64,000 bases of DNA from Rhyzopertha dominica. Its lineage: Eukaryota > Arthropoda > Insecta > Coleoptera > Bostrichidae. Positions 1 through 11,499 of the stretch are shown one piece after another. The number at the start of each line of letters is the position of its first letter. Positions within the stretch are counted from its first letter, which is position 1. Position numbers and translations under genes: made by a program. The stretch covers positions 24,428,001-24,492,000 of the forward strand of contig QCXZ01000137.1 of assembly GCA_025024175.1 (NCBI GenBank), written 5' to 3'. The notes under the pieces are model-generated. The model was not told the DNA's origin, ran no database searches, and saw only the letters and a program-made list of their open reading frames with translations.

Positions 1-42
1 ATTTTTTTATAATACTGCGGCAAACAGACAAAATATGATACT

Positions 43-907
43 TTCTAATTTTTTCTTTCAAAAATATTGAACTTTTAGCACTTTATACATATGTACAACT
101 TAAGAATTCTAGGCCAAACTTGGTCTCTTTAGCAAGTTCTGGATTTGATCTCCAGCGTCCGATCCTTCATTAACTTCATAGCTTCTTCTATTTCTTCTGA
201 TTGATTCTCCAGGTGAAACCAAAGGTTTGGTGGCTCGATTTCATCAAAAATAATTTCTGAATCAAGGTTTTTTAAATGGTCTAACAATTGTCTGAACAAT
301 GACATACATAAGTCAGTCCAATGCGGACCGTGTCATGGCTCAAAATGATTGCAGATTAATCTATTAACAGATGCAATTATGATATAGCATGTCTAAATGA
401 TTTGAGATATCAAGACTATAAGCTTTTAACTACAGAGTCAAATTTTAAGGTAGAGAAATTACCACCAACTGTTGGAGCAGTTGCGCAACACGCTTATAGA
501 ACACAAAACAATATAATCAATGCAAGCTGGAAAGAAACAATTGCGAATAATGTCAAAATACTGATGTTCGCTTTATAGACGTTCGAATCATGCTAGAATA
601 TTTGTTAAGAACAATTTCTTGTAGCTACAAAACGAGCTCTGTCGTGGTTCTGACAACTGTTCAAACTTAAAAAACTAGAAAATATTGCTGATTTAGAATA
701 TATTTCTGATGACATCAAACTGCCAAACCTTTCTTTCGTCCCGGAGAATGAATCAGAAGAAAAAGAAGAAGCTGAAGTTAATGAAGGATGGGACACTGAA
801 GATCAAACCCAGAATTATCCAGACAGACCAAAATTAGCCTAGAATCATTAAGTTGTATATATAAAGTGTATAAATGTTAAAAATTTTATATTTGTGAAAG
901 AAAAAAG
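43..907. repeat. Inverted duplication with arms of about 170 bp
   Basis: Bases about 43-217 are the reverse complement of about 740-907. The match covers the acidic, Glu-rich coding tail (the EEIEEA/EEKEEA region), the stop-codon area (GGCCTAGAAT on one arm) and roughly 60 bp of 3' flank containing TTAAGTTGTA. The arms are diverged by substitutions and a few indels. Only the right arm continues into AATAAA signals near 945-975. The spacer (218-739) holds further degenerate sequence of the same protein. The left arm may continue beyond the window start. Confidence 0.75.
450..845 (+). pseudogene. Decayed tail of a CXC-type cysteine-rich protein, TE-associated
   Basis: Frame-broken reading shows KLPPTVGAVAQHAYR, then after a gap LLRTISCSYKTSS, then an acidic tail (PENESEEKEEAEVNEGW) ending in a stop near 840. 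The LPPT...H..R block followed by an ISCxCK cysteine-rich stretch is the layout I know from many uncharacterised insect proteins, often multicopy, with a CXC-like C-terminus. Most cysteines of that stretch are lost here, and stop codons sit around 570-600 and 670. The family assignment rests on pattern memory, not on a search. Candidate AATAAA signals lie about 100 bp downstream, so this may be the 3' end of an old gene copy or TE. The host superfamily is unknown. Confidence 0.4.
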
Positions 908-1639
908 TACGAGTGTATGAGTAAATGTTTATAGCAGTGCCAGCAATAAATACAGTTTCTGATTAAACAATAAAAAAACAGTTGCTTTGGTTTCCTTCCG
1001 TAGAATTGAATGGTGTATTCAGTTTTTAGTTTTTAATGTTACCAATTTATTGAGAATCGTTGAAAAATTCATAGTTTAAATCATTTTTGTTTCTTATGCA
1101 CTTTTAAGAAGTCCTTATGAAATTATAAGTTTCTTTATTTTTTAAACAGTATATATCAAAACGAAAAAATGGGCACCGGCTAATATCTGTATGATACTGC
1201 TTTATGAAAAAAAAAAGATTTTGGCCAGGAAACATGAAATCTCAGAAACTTCTTGATTTTTTTTTAATACGATAAAGTTGTGGTTATTTTGGGCACTTAA
1301 AAATGTATTTCCACCGAGTTTCATTGGAACTGGATTATTTTTGTAGAAGTGAAAAATATAAAACAGCAAAACATGATATTTTTCTCGATAATTTTAAGGC
1401 TATATTAAAAGATAGCCAGATAAAGGTTGTCAATTATTTCATTGTCTACAACTTTTGTATTGGATACTTTTTGTTTTGACGTCAACTTTTCAACTTTCTC
1501 AAATTAACCCCCACACCACTGCTCACGCTTTTTTGTCATTTCCACCTATAGATGTTTGAATAACACTTAATCTTTTTTTCTTTAAAATTAAAATTATGTC
1601 GTGAAATTGAATTTAATAACGTTCATCCGGAGAGAAATC
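908..1639. other. No recognised gene; AT-rich spacer
   Basis: This stretch contains possible polyadenylation signals (AATAAA near 945 and 968) that could belong to the degenerate protein tail to the left. The rest is AT-rich sequence with homopolymer runs. I see no coding or repeat structure. Confidence 0.5.
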
Positions 1640-1975
1640 TTATTGTCCAATCACAGTGTCCATAAGTTAGTTCGAAAATTTAAAGTAACTGGGCATGTAA
1701 AATTCATTCCAAGGTCTGGACCTCCGGAATCGGCTACAACTGAAGATCAAGCTCTTGATGAATAAGCTGGCGTCATTTACGTCAACTACCCAACTTGCTT
1801 TGGGCAATATCAATTATCGGTTGCTCGAATGCACTATAAGCTAAATGAAAGTGATCCTGATAGAAGAATGCAGTTTTGAGCAAAGATGATAGAGATCACC
1901 AAAGATAATGCAAATTTGCGAACAGACAAAACTACCGCTGCTGGTCACCGAATGATGGAACTAAATGGTAATATA
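1640..1975 (+). pseudogene. Rosa-like mariner transposase relic 1 (N-terminal half)
   Basis: The plus-strand translation shows a helix-turn-helix segment (VRKFKVTGHVKFIPRSGPPE, then ATTEDQALD), then LNESDPDRRMQF, then NGNINA. This order matches the insect mariner group in which the second HTH (KFEETG..RPRSGRP...TTEE) is followed by LNEDDPDRR.QFCE and by the DE..F.LNG.VN region. Stops interrupt at several points, and the sequence stops resembling the family at about 1980. The catalytic domain is therefore missing. It may be an older copy of the family that left the more complete relic at 3049. Confidence 0.65.
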
Positions 1976-3048
1976 AATGCATTATGTAAATTAAAACTTA
2001 AAAAAATTTTTTATTGTCTGTAACTAATTGAACTTAGTTTTCCATTTTAATTAGGTATATTGGAGCAACGTTAACATATTTTCGCAGTTATTTGAACTTC
2101 CAAATTAAAAACGAATACGTGCATATAGCACGTATGCATTCCTCGGTCAAGTTGCATTGCAAGATAAGACTTCAGTTACCTTGGAGCTAAACTGTGCAAA
2201 CATTTGTTCCAATAGAATACAGCATTGTTGTCTGATCTGAAAATAACGTTTTGTCACGCTTAATCATCTTCCTGGGAAAGGTTATTTGCATTATTTAGTA
2301 CTTCACTGGGTCTGATTCATAGGTGTGTGGTACCAACATTACGTAATACCTAAACCAATATTTCGCGCCAGGCTAGCAACAAAATATTTGCATATTTATA
2401 ACACCATACAGTAGTACGAAAATAAATTTTTATTGTGAACCAGATATTTTTGGAGCAGTGCGCTTGACGAGGGCGTGTTCTCAAACAAAAGCCGGAATTA
2501 ATGAAATGACTTTTAAATATTACCTACTTCCGACTAATTCATAGCATGTTGCGGTTCGTTGGCTTTTACCTTGCGCTTATCGTGCTCGTCGGGAACCTCC
2601 TACACACATTAGCATTTGAAAAGTTCTTTAGAAAAAAAGTTAAGAGCTTTTGCTTAGTTTATTTGAAAGTTTTTACGTTTTATACGGAAAATCAACACGT
2701 ACATATGCAATTTTCATCATTGCTCAATTTTATGATTTGCTTAATTTTAAAAATCTGTTTTTTCCATTAACCAATGTCGAAAAGTTATTAAATTCATTAG
2801 TCGAGTATGTTTATAATAAATATTTATATCTTACGGCCATTCTGGACCAAAAAGTCCTACTGAAGATATATTCTAAAATAAACCGCTTGGTAGATATGGA
2901 TAAATTAATTATTTACTGAAACTGTCACAGCTAATGAGNTGCATTGCTAAAAAGAAAACAAAATAGTTTGTGCAAGCTGTTTTTGTTAGTGTTAATGGTA
3001 TTGCATCGTCAGATATGTAATTTGATTTTTTTAATTAAATCGAATAAA
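1976..3048. other. No recognised gene
   Basis: AT-rich sequence between two mariner relics. Two short overlapping reading frames (2546-2919) have low-complexity hydrophobic or Lys/Ile/Leu-rich composition and match nothing I know. One ambiguous base occurs near 2939. Confidence 0.45.
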
Positions 3049-3885
3049 AATGACTCCATTTGCAAATCGAGACTGCGGTGACATTTTATTAGTGTACAGT
3101 TTCTATAAAGCAATACCGGAATAGCAACGAAGATTTTCTAATCGCAGAGTACCCACCAAATCGACGGCTATTTCGTAGTGTACACCAATGTATTTCAGAG
3201 TCTGGTCATGTGCCCAATAGGAGTAACGAAGAAAAAAATGCTTTATCGACGTAAGGAACAGTTAGAGAACTATGTTCTGACAATGGTAGAACGCAGTCCT
3301 TTCAGCAGTATATGGCGAATTTCTACTTGTCTCCACAAACAAATGTATGGATTTTGTTTTATTTTCATTCCGCATCCAACTTGGCTAGTCTTTGAATCCG
3401 CAATTATATTTTATCTGGAAGAATTTTGTCAGTGGATTTTGCGTTGCCAAGACCGATATAATAAAATTAACTTACGAATTATGTTTAAGAGAGATGGAAT
3501 AACAAGTAAACGCAATTGACACTTGTGATGCCCCGTAGAAGAAAATCTTCATGCGTTCATTGAAAGAAATTTCGAAATCTATTTTTAGTTAATGTTAGAA
3601 ATCAATAGTGGAACCATTTGGTCTGAAAACCGCTTGACAAGCAAAATCCATCTAAACTGTTTGCGAAAATCACTGCCACAATTATTGGAAGATGCTCCAC
3701 TGCATGTCAGACGAGAAATGTGTTTCCATAATGATGGCGCCCCCCTCTTTTTAATAAATAGTTTACGGATCGCTCCACCCGATTACCACTTGTGGGGACA
3801 CATGAAGAGATGTGAGGAAGTCGTAAATGAAATAAAAAATTTGTTCAGTGCTTTTCATTATTTAAGTGTCTCAGCTTTGCATTAA
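3049..3885 (+). pseudogene. Rosa-like mariner transposase relic 2 (nearly full length)
   Basis: Fragments appear in the right order for a rosa-clade mariner transposase. An N-terminal block near 3060-3170 reads as GDILLVYSFYKA...QRRFSNRRVPTKS. It is followed by ENYVLTMVERSPFSS..RIST, EEFCQWILRC (about 3418), ENLHAFIERNFEI (about 3543), and then the DDE core NRLTSKIHLNCLRKSLPQLL, APLHVRREMCFHNDGAPLF, and finally RIAPPDYHLWGHMK near 3770-3810. These correspond to the family's NRL.GQIYLNFLR, WFQQDGAPPH and PLD.FLWGH motifs. At least three frameshifts or stops separate the pieces, and the last catalytic Asp context reads PPDYHLW. I could not define terminal inverted repeats. Confidence 0.8.
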
Positions 3886-6800
3886 TGACATAGGTCTTCC
3901 TTTGGCTATTTTTTTTCATTAAAATTAAATTTGAAAACTAAATGTCCAAAGTTTGATAATAAGGTTTCACCTTTTTGTTTTAAATTTATAATGCTAACTA
4001 GTAATAACTTGCCCTTGAGGGAATAAGTTTTTTTGCTAGTTAAGTAATTAATATTTTTTATCACACCGCATATACTTAACGTTTTTTTCTTGTATATATT
4101 AAAAACTTGTTCTTAGATACTATATAGATACTAGTATTTAGTTTGACAACCTGCTGCACTGTATCAAAATACTTTGCCTTAGCGTTTTAAGATATAGACG
4201 AAATTATAAAAATATATATACATATTTACCATTTAGACAAACATAACATTTTAGTGATATTCATCGACGCGTTAATGACACCACTCTATATACATGTCAT
4301 ACCATATTTTGAAACATTACATTAACAGATCACAGATTTTGAAATATGTACTATTGGCCTTTGACAATCTGGATGTTGCACTTAAAATTTACTTTTTATT
4401 CTATATGCAGTTGTTAAATGGCCAGAATTATATTTTTTCAAGAATCGAAACAATGTCATTTAAGGTTATTTTTATAAATAGATTTCTTAGGAATTTCAAG
4501 ATATGCTTGTAATCTGTTAATAGATATTATTTGCCAATTAATAAAATCCTTTTCACTTTTCACTCTCTCACTCAAGTAAGTCTAAAACTCTTAACAAGTT
4601 GCAGTGGCAGACTGACTCTTTAACACTCGTATGTCCGTAATATTTCTCATTCTAACTTGTGGAAAAGATAGTTTGGTGTTATAAAATTCAGGACATTTTG
4701 TTAAAAAGGATTATCCCTGGCAGAAACGGACAAGTGGGTAGCCTAGGTTTGTGGGTTATAATCTACTTGGTAGAATAAAACGCGCAAAATTATTTGTGTT
4801 TGGTGGAATAAATGTCTTTTACAACTAATATTTTTACGAATTTCAAAATGAACGGGTTTTTACGCGCAAATAGAACCAAAAAATTAATGTCTCGTTTCGT
4901 ACTTTTAAAATTATAAACTCATTTGTATTATAAACTTTCATTTCTGCACTGGAATAACTTGCAAACTCATTACCCTGTTGAAGAAGTTATTGTTTCAAAA
5001 AGATCATTTTGTCTGATGATATTCCACAAATATATATATTTGCAGTGGTAGTAAAAACGGTATAAAATTAAATGCGTGGATAACTTAAAAAACTTATAAC
5101 ATTCACTGTAAGTACTGAATACTGATTTCCACTATATCTACCACTCCATGTCTCTCTTTTGCTCATAGCTTCAGTTTGCTGACATGTACGGCAAAATCTT
5201 ATTGTACTATCCGTTGCAATTAAGTTGCTTCTTTAAAACAAATATTGGCCGTGTATGTTTTGCAACTACATTGAAGGTATTGTAACTTTAACTTACAATG
5301 AAACCTTAACACTTATACACTTATAAATTCATCTCTCCCGCCCTCATTGCTTGATATAACATTAATATGGTACAGGTACTTTATAATCGGTTTGGATTGT
5401 AAAAGAGTTAGTTGGTTCTCACTGCGTGGGTCTTATATATTCGCAAGTTTCTTGTGGGTAATTAGCTTACAACTGTTAAAGGCAAACACCTTGAAGGACA
5501 ATATCAAGATAGTCTGTGTTGGTTTAAGTAAACTACAAAACATGTAAAGGTGTCTTGATGTAAGTGCCTGTAGGAACATCAGCAAAAGGTTCTGCTGTCT
5601 CACAACAGTTTGTGCTACACGGATTTATGCAATTACCACGCAGAACACGCATATTACACTTGTTATAAGGTACTTATGTGGGAATGCCTTTCACATATAC
5701 TGTAATGGCATAAACACTTATATGATAAAAAGAACTGCATTAACTTACACATATCAATTCCGGCAAAATTCTACCTTTAGCATGAGCCAAACAAAGCTTA
5801 AGGAACATTCAGATGCCTGACAGGCATTATTTAGTTTTATACCGCTTTTATTTTCACTTGAAAAATTAAATGCCTTATAGGTTTTGAGAATACAACGCCC
5901 AAAAAAGAGTTAAGCTAAACGCCGCCAAATGAGGTCATAATTTTAGTAGTACCTATCTACCTAATATAAATTAATTTAGTTGTTTTTCGCAGATTATCCC
6001 ATTCCAAAAAAATCACGGAGAAATAAAAAAAAATCATCACATTATTTTGTCTTTATCAGGGTAAAAGTACCAATTTTGATTATCGTGATCTACGCATTCC
6101 GTTTGTTTTTATTTTGACGACTTTTAATTTTAAAGTGTTGGAATATGATCTTTCAAAGGGTAACGGTTTTAAGTTGTAACCCCGAGACCACGGCAGGAAG
6201 ATGTATATTCTATAATTAATTCGGTCAGAATATAAATTTTAACTTTCTTAAGCTAATCTGCAGTGACAGTGTAAATCCATGTTTGCAAAAAACATTTAAT
6301 GCAATAATTAATTTAACCTTGCATTAATTCATCTGCACTAATCATTAGCAGTATTGGGCTAACAGTTGTTTAAACATCCGTCGTATCATGTGTTTTGTTA
6401 CACACTTTTAAAACCTGTAAACAGTTACTAACACATCGCCGCTAATACATCCTGACAGTTAACGCTTCGAACATTCGTGCCTTAATTTATTTAAGTACCT
6501 ACCAGCGCTGAAGTCAAGAAATATGTATAAGTTTCTGGACGCAGAACATAAAAAAATAACAGCCTGTGGTAATGAAAATTGAACATTTCCACGCGATCAC
6601 GTAAGGACGAAATCAATCCATGTTATACCATGTATTGTCGACCATAGCTCACGTTCGCTATAAGCTATTTACAAACACGACTAATGAAAAAGTTCATACC
6701 CTCTTTGCTCCCCTGCCTGTATAGCTTCGATGTTGTCTAGCAAATATTGATTATTTGGATACATGTATAATATTCGACCATAGCTAGTGATGAATGCATC

Positions 6801-7437
6801 ATATAAAGGATTTGATAATTCGTGTTGCAATTATTAGAAATATATAAATGTAGACTCATTACTGAAATGATATGCCTTGAGAAAATGTCAGTACCCTTCA
6901 GTAAAACTACGTTAAATGAGAATGTAACATGTTCCGCTATTTCAAGTTTATACGTCAAACACTACAGAAATCTGCACTCGCAGCTCTAGTAGTAAACCAT
7001 GAAGGACTTTCTATGGTTGACTTTTAAGGCTAGTTGGCTGTAAGAAGTCATGCTTGATTTTCATTTTCATAAAAACAAAAATCTACAATTGCAGTAGTGT
7101 TTGAATATTCCTCATAAAGCTGACGTTTGTGAATCAAAAATATATAATTTTTATTCATACAAATTGCCTATAACATGGGCACACATTGAAATTTTTTGTT
7201 CGCGCATGTAGATAATGGCTGCTTCTCTACTCTGTAAATCGAAGAATCTTTTTTACTTGTAGATGACAGCGCCACCTAAGTCTCATTAATAACAATCACG
7301 ATCCCTAAAAAAAACAAGTTTTCAAAACACGATTTAACGCTCTTTTTCGCATAGCAAATATCAAATGATGACTTTTAAGTACTTTTACTGACTACAGAGG
7401 TTGATACACAGGATGGCCACTGTATTCAAGGATTTAA
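3886..7437. other. Long AT-rich stretch, no supported gene
   Basis: Several open frames of 60-75 codons occur on both strands, but all are low complexity and none shows a domain motif. No tRNA, satellite or clear terminal repeats were seen. A pair of inverted words (CAGGATGGC near 7411 and GCCATCCTG near 7818) brackets the following ATTCG-word block and could be old DNA-transposon ends. Confidence 0.45.
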
Positions 7438-7800
7438 TTAGTGCTGTCTATTCGTATCGAATGTATTCGTTATTCGAATACGGTAGAGCGAATATTCCTT
7501 CAAAATTGCCCCGAATAATATTTGATACGAATAAACGAATATTTGTATCGTTTTATGGAGAAACGAATAAACAAATATTCGCATTCGTGTTATTCGTAAT
7601 ATAAATTTATTCGGTTTTAATATTAGTCTTCGAACAATTTTGACAGCAAAAAAAAGATATAGATATATGTAGTTTAAAGTTCAGGTTTGCACAGCAGCTA
7701 CTTTTGTTCGAATATTTGTTTATTCGTTTTCGATATAAAACGAATACGAACATTAGTTTATTTGTTTTCGAATAAAACGAATATGAATATTTATTAGTTA
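7438..7800. repeat. ATTCG/CGAAT short-word arrays, probable non-autonomous element
   Basis: Two clusters (about 7449-7615 and 7705-7790) are packed with the pentamer ATTCG or its complement CGAAT, about twenty occurrences at irregular spacing. They are separated by some 90 bp of ordinary sequence. The left boundary reads TTAGTGCTGTCTATTCG. This resembles the left end of the intact hAT-like element at 55320 (TTAGTGTTGGGCG followed by a short-word cluster) and the array at 19804. No matching right terminus was found, so the copy is probably decayed. Confidence 0.5.
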
Positions 7801-8089
7801 ATTTGTAATGTGTGTAATGCCATCCTGAACGCCGGAACTCTGACGGCAGCCGTTTGCTTTTTTCTAAAAATCTTGACGCTTTTGCTAAGGCATTAATTTT
7901 TTCCTATTGATGAACGTGATTCACATTATACACTTTTTGGTAAAACTGATTTGATAATTATTACAGAAAAAAACATGATTATTGCAATTCAACCTTTACA
8001 ACAATTGCCGATAAATAAATGAAAACAATATTGTACGCCATAAAACCAGAAAATATGAAAATATAAAACTATAACTTTGAGAGAATGGA

Positions 8090-8660
8090 AATCGACAACA
8101 AAGAAGAAAAATGTTCGGCATAGAGCTAAAAAATCGAAAGTTTCACGGAAGAGTATATTAGTCAATTTATTTTTACTGCCCCAGAAGGGATGTTTTTAAT
8201 TGGAATTGGCTGAGCCTGTAGAACCAATGAATTAAGAAAAATGTCCATGGAAAATGTGGAAATTCTAGAGCAAACTAGTAATCACAATTCCATCTCCAAC
8301 TTATACTCCGCATATAAGATTAGTATCGTATAGGAACGGAAAATAGTGTTTAACCTTGTGGCATCCATTTCTTTTTCTAAAAAATTTTTGTGTATCTCAA
8401 ACTTAAAAATCCAACTATGTATACTGGTCGTTGTTTTTTAGATTTTCGGCAATTTCTCTTGTTAATGCTGATGAAAACATATTACATTTAAAAGAACTGT
8501 GTGATTGGGAATCGAGAATGTTGCAAGAGAGAATTTGGATGATAACTTCAGTGAAAACGTTTTCATTGGGCGAAAACTTCAAGTTGGAGGTGTTTCTGTA
8601 AATATTTCACCATGTGTTTCAGGTGCATCTATTAAATTTGAAAACTTAAAAATATTCATG
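8090..8660 (+). pseudogene. DUF3504-like (Crypton/KIAA1958-type) tyrosine recombinase relic
   Basis: A broken plus-strand reading gives KIESFTEEYISQFIFTAPEG, then GIG*ACRTNELRKMSMENVE, then NLDDNFSENVFIGRKLQVGG with a VNISPC tail. In the DUF3504 family (tyrosine-recombinase relatives seen in KIAA1958, ZMYM and Crypton proteins) the conserved block is GxxGACRRDELxxLxxxDVE. The Arg of that box is the first catalytic residue of the tyrosine recombinase fold; here the RRDE reads RTNE. At least three stops and one frameshift separate the parts. A related N-terminal fragment lies at 35567. The family call is from motif memory. Confidence 0.5.
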
Positions 8661-9138
8661 TCATAAATAATAGTTTTAAAACACAGTTCGTTCCTAGGGT
8701 ATTATCATATCTAACGTATTATATTTTGTAGCTAACCCATTACGAGCTTTTATGAAGTTGGTCTGATATTATAATTATCATTAAAGATTTAATTCAAAAG
8801 GAAACTTTATTTTCAATGATACGGTAAATAACTTAGTTGTTTATTTTGTAATAAGGATATGTAGTCCATTCCAGTGAGTGCCCGAAAAATATTTTGGTAT
8901 GCATTTCTTAAGTCGGTCGTTGGGAGGGAGGGGGGAAGTGATTATAGTGTTTCAGCGTATGAAATGAAGAAATTAGTTTCACACGCCAATGAGTAATCCT
9001 TGCGGTCCAGCAAGTTTACGAAATGTACGTAGATCACTTTTTTCATTTCTTTTTATTATTTATTGTACGAAGTGGTGTAGGTTATTCGAGTATCCTTAAC
9101 GGTGATATTTAAAAAGTCTTCACGGTTACCAATTTTCT
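8661..9138. other. No recognised gene
   Basis: AT-rich sequence between the recombinase relic and mariner relic 3. A short G-run (GGGAGGGAGGGGGGAAG near 8923-8939) is the only compositional oddity. Confidence 0.4.
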
Positions 9139-9700
9139 TCAAGCGCAAAGAAGTGTTCTGCAAAGGAACTTGGGTCTTCATCCCTGTAAGGTACGGCTAA
9201 CTCAGGACAACGACCACATACAACGTTGTGCATTAGCCGAGTGGGCTTCAGAGCAGTTGGAAGCTGATCCTGCGTTTAGACAACAAATCATAAGCACATT
9301 TCTCGTCAAATGGCTTTATTAACGAGCAAAATTGCCTGATTTGGAACGACGTAAAACTTAACGAGAGATTTATCAGATACCACTGCATTCCGGAGAAGTC
9401 ACTGTTTCGTGTGCTTTTTTTGACCGGTGCTATCATCGGTCCGTATTTTGTTAAAAACGCGCAAAGAATCTGTGATCGTGTTTATTGTGCAGTTAATAGA
9501 ATGTGTCTTACCAACATACGATTTGGACAGGACAACATTACGGCCATACTGCGAACGCGACACTAAAATTATTGCTCGAGCCATTTGAAGAATCCGACCA
9601 CGGCGATCGTGTGATTCGGCGTCAATTATTTTTTTTTGGGTTACATAAAACCTCTGACTTATGTTTACAAACCACACACGATTGCTACCCTAAAAGCTAA
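9139..9700 (+). pseudogene. Rosa-like mariner transposase relic 3
   Basis: The plus strand reads ELGLHPCKVRLTQ, then WASEQLEADPAFRQQI, then PLHSGEVTVSCAFF, then QHTIWTGQHYGHTANATLKL, then IRRQLFFFGLHKTSDLCLQ. These line up with family blocks in order: the LGLHPYK.QLTQEL linker, the WVLEQ...D..F..KI region, the P.HPEKVTVWCGFWAGG block, the QQDGATCHTA block and the DYFLWGYVKSLVY block. The catalytic QDGA motif is degraded to TGQHYG, and the final LDYFLWG reads LFFFGL. Stops and frameshifts abound. The LTR retrotransposon begins about 75 bp downstream. Confidence 0.7.
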
Positions 9701-9774
9701 CGTCTCTAAAGCCACTTTTATACGATAATGTCTTGGAAAATCCGCGGCAGACATTTTGTTGACTTTTAAAATAT

Positions 9775-10646
9775 TGAAAAACATAGAAAAACTAATGCGG
9801 GAATAATCAAGAAAAACTTACATTATCGCCGCCTTCATCGGTGGGTCATAACAATGCGGTCACTCCGGTGGACAGACAAGGCGGTTTCACATACGCGCGG
9901 GAGATGCAAAAACAAAACATAAGTTACTCATCCGTTAAACTCAAACAGATACAGTTAAGACTCACAGAGGGGTTTTCACCCCAGGGCCTCATCCTTATCC
10001 TGTCCATGGCTTCATCCCTGAGATTACATCTTTATCAATGGTGGTTATGAATACCTTGTTAGTTTTCTCTCTTCAACAACTAGCTAGTGTCAACCTGAAA
10101 TAGTAGAGGCTTCCCCGAACGCTCACCCTAAGGCCTATAGGGTCGCATTCCAATAGCCCGGATCGGGGGCACCTAATAAGGCTACCCTCTCCACCAGAAC
10201 TATGTCATTCGAGATACCCTGCATTACCCCCCGGAATGCAAGTCCTCCACTCGAAGGAACCACAGCTGTTAATCGGGCACTCTGCTCTAGGGGTTTCAAA
10301 CTGCCTGAGGCACATCATGGCCAAAGACCTTACTCTCTCTGCCTGAGGCACAACATGGCCAAAGACCTTACTCTCTCTGCCTGAGGCAGACCTCGCTCTC
10401 ACTGAGCCAAAATCAAGAATATTTCTCTCTGTCAAAAATGACACATCCATACTCATTGCCTACTTTTGCATCTCCTCGCGACTCTGATATTTCTCGCCAA
10501 AACAATTAATCGCATGCATACGCATTCGCTTCGATATTAGTATTTATCTTATTAACAGCGATTCTAAACATAGCAAGAAATTAATAAACGCACAAAAACA
10601 CCTTTTATTTTAATAATAACGCAGATACAAAAATTGACATTTAACA
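9775..10646 (+). repeat. 5' LTR, 872 bp
   Basis: Begins TGAAAAACATAG and ends GACATTTAACA. It is GC-richer than the surroundings in its first 650 bp. It carries a two-and-a-bit-copy 38-bp tandem repeat at 10301-10388 and a polyadenylation signal AATAAA at 10583-10588. The short open frames in it occur identically in both LTRs and have no recognisable product. Confidence 0.88.
10301..10388. repeat. 38-bp tandem repeat inside the LTR
   Basis: Two units (10301-10338, 10339-10376) start CTGCCTGAGGCACA and differ at one base (CATCATGG versus CAACATGG). They are followed by a 12-bp partial third unit (CTGCCTGAGGCA). The same array is present at 15506-15593 in the 3' LTR. Confidence 0.85.
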
Positions 10647-11029
10647 TTCGGCCAACCTAACATGGTCGTGTCCTCGCGACATAATTATTCGATATGTCTA
10701 CTTGATTCGGATAAATTAGACAATGGCACTTCATTTGAGCTACTGTCCTCATCGGTAGTATCTGATCTAATAAATATAATTTATGAATACCCCTATTGTT
10801 AATTGATTATGCGTCTTACGCTTCAGTTATTATTATCAACAGGTGTCTTATCTCCTTAGGTTAGCCTTCATGTGTGGTCTTTGGGGATAGTAAGCTATTG
10901 CTTGAAACCTCATCGAGTCCGAACGAACGAAGTAAGTCATGGTCATCATGAAATCTGACGATCGAAAAATAACTGTCTTAGTTTAAATTTAAATTTGTTA
11001 ATATTTAGTTTTTTTTTTTAAACTCGCTC
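10647..11029. other. Left interior of the LTR element, noncoding
   Basis: It follows the 5' LTR with TTCGGCCAACCTAACATGG. It shows no frame with gag features. A T-run near 11010 marks the likely 3' tail of the antisense LINE, so this roughly 380 bp is the original left interior of the LTR element. Confidence 0.5.
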
Positions 11030-11066
11030 CGAAGGGTGAGCCTTACAGCTTTACAGCCTTACCGCC

Positions 11067-11333
11067 TTACAGCGTTGTATGTGAATACTTAGCTTTATTT
11101 CGTGTATCACGTGAGTGCGTAGTTGAATGAGGAGCAAGCTTAGACCTCAAGTTATCACATGCATGAGGAGAATTTAGTAAAGCTTGGACGAAACAACTCA
11201 AATGAAGATTCCAGCAGTAATTTATGCGTAGCCAATTCAGAGTTAATTCTGTGAGATACCTGGTTCCCGCGTTGCAAGCCAAAAACCAAGCGACAGCGTG
11301 CATTCTGAACCGTTTAAACCCTGCTTCTATCAA
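11067..11333 (-). pseudogene. LINE ORF2 C-terminal region
   Basis: An 88-codon minus-strand frame: FKRFRMHAVAWFLACNAG, LNWLRINYCWNLHLSCFV, then THSRDTRNKAKYSHTTL. It matches the post-RT region of jockey/CR1 elements (QNACVRFI..., L.WL.I..R..LHL..., HSRDTRNK). The downstream 3' tail ends in an A-run on the minus strand near 11010-11020. Confidence 0.7.
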
Positions 11334-11499
11334 CAGAATTCAAACAGGGGTAATATAAAAATTGCAACAATTAAAGAGGACGAGAACGAGTGAATCACAT
11401 AATTGCCTTTTCAAATTAACGGTTAAAAATGTCTACAAGCATAAAATAACTTAAGGTTAAAAATGATTTTTGTATTAACTTAGTTACTTGCAGCTTAAA

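Noticed and set aside
10205..10456. Identical 60-83 codon frames in both LTRs on both strands
   Set aside because: They are by-products of a GC-richer LTR. No start context, domain or splice signal supports them, and they overlap each other on opposite strands.
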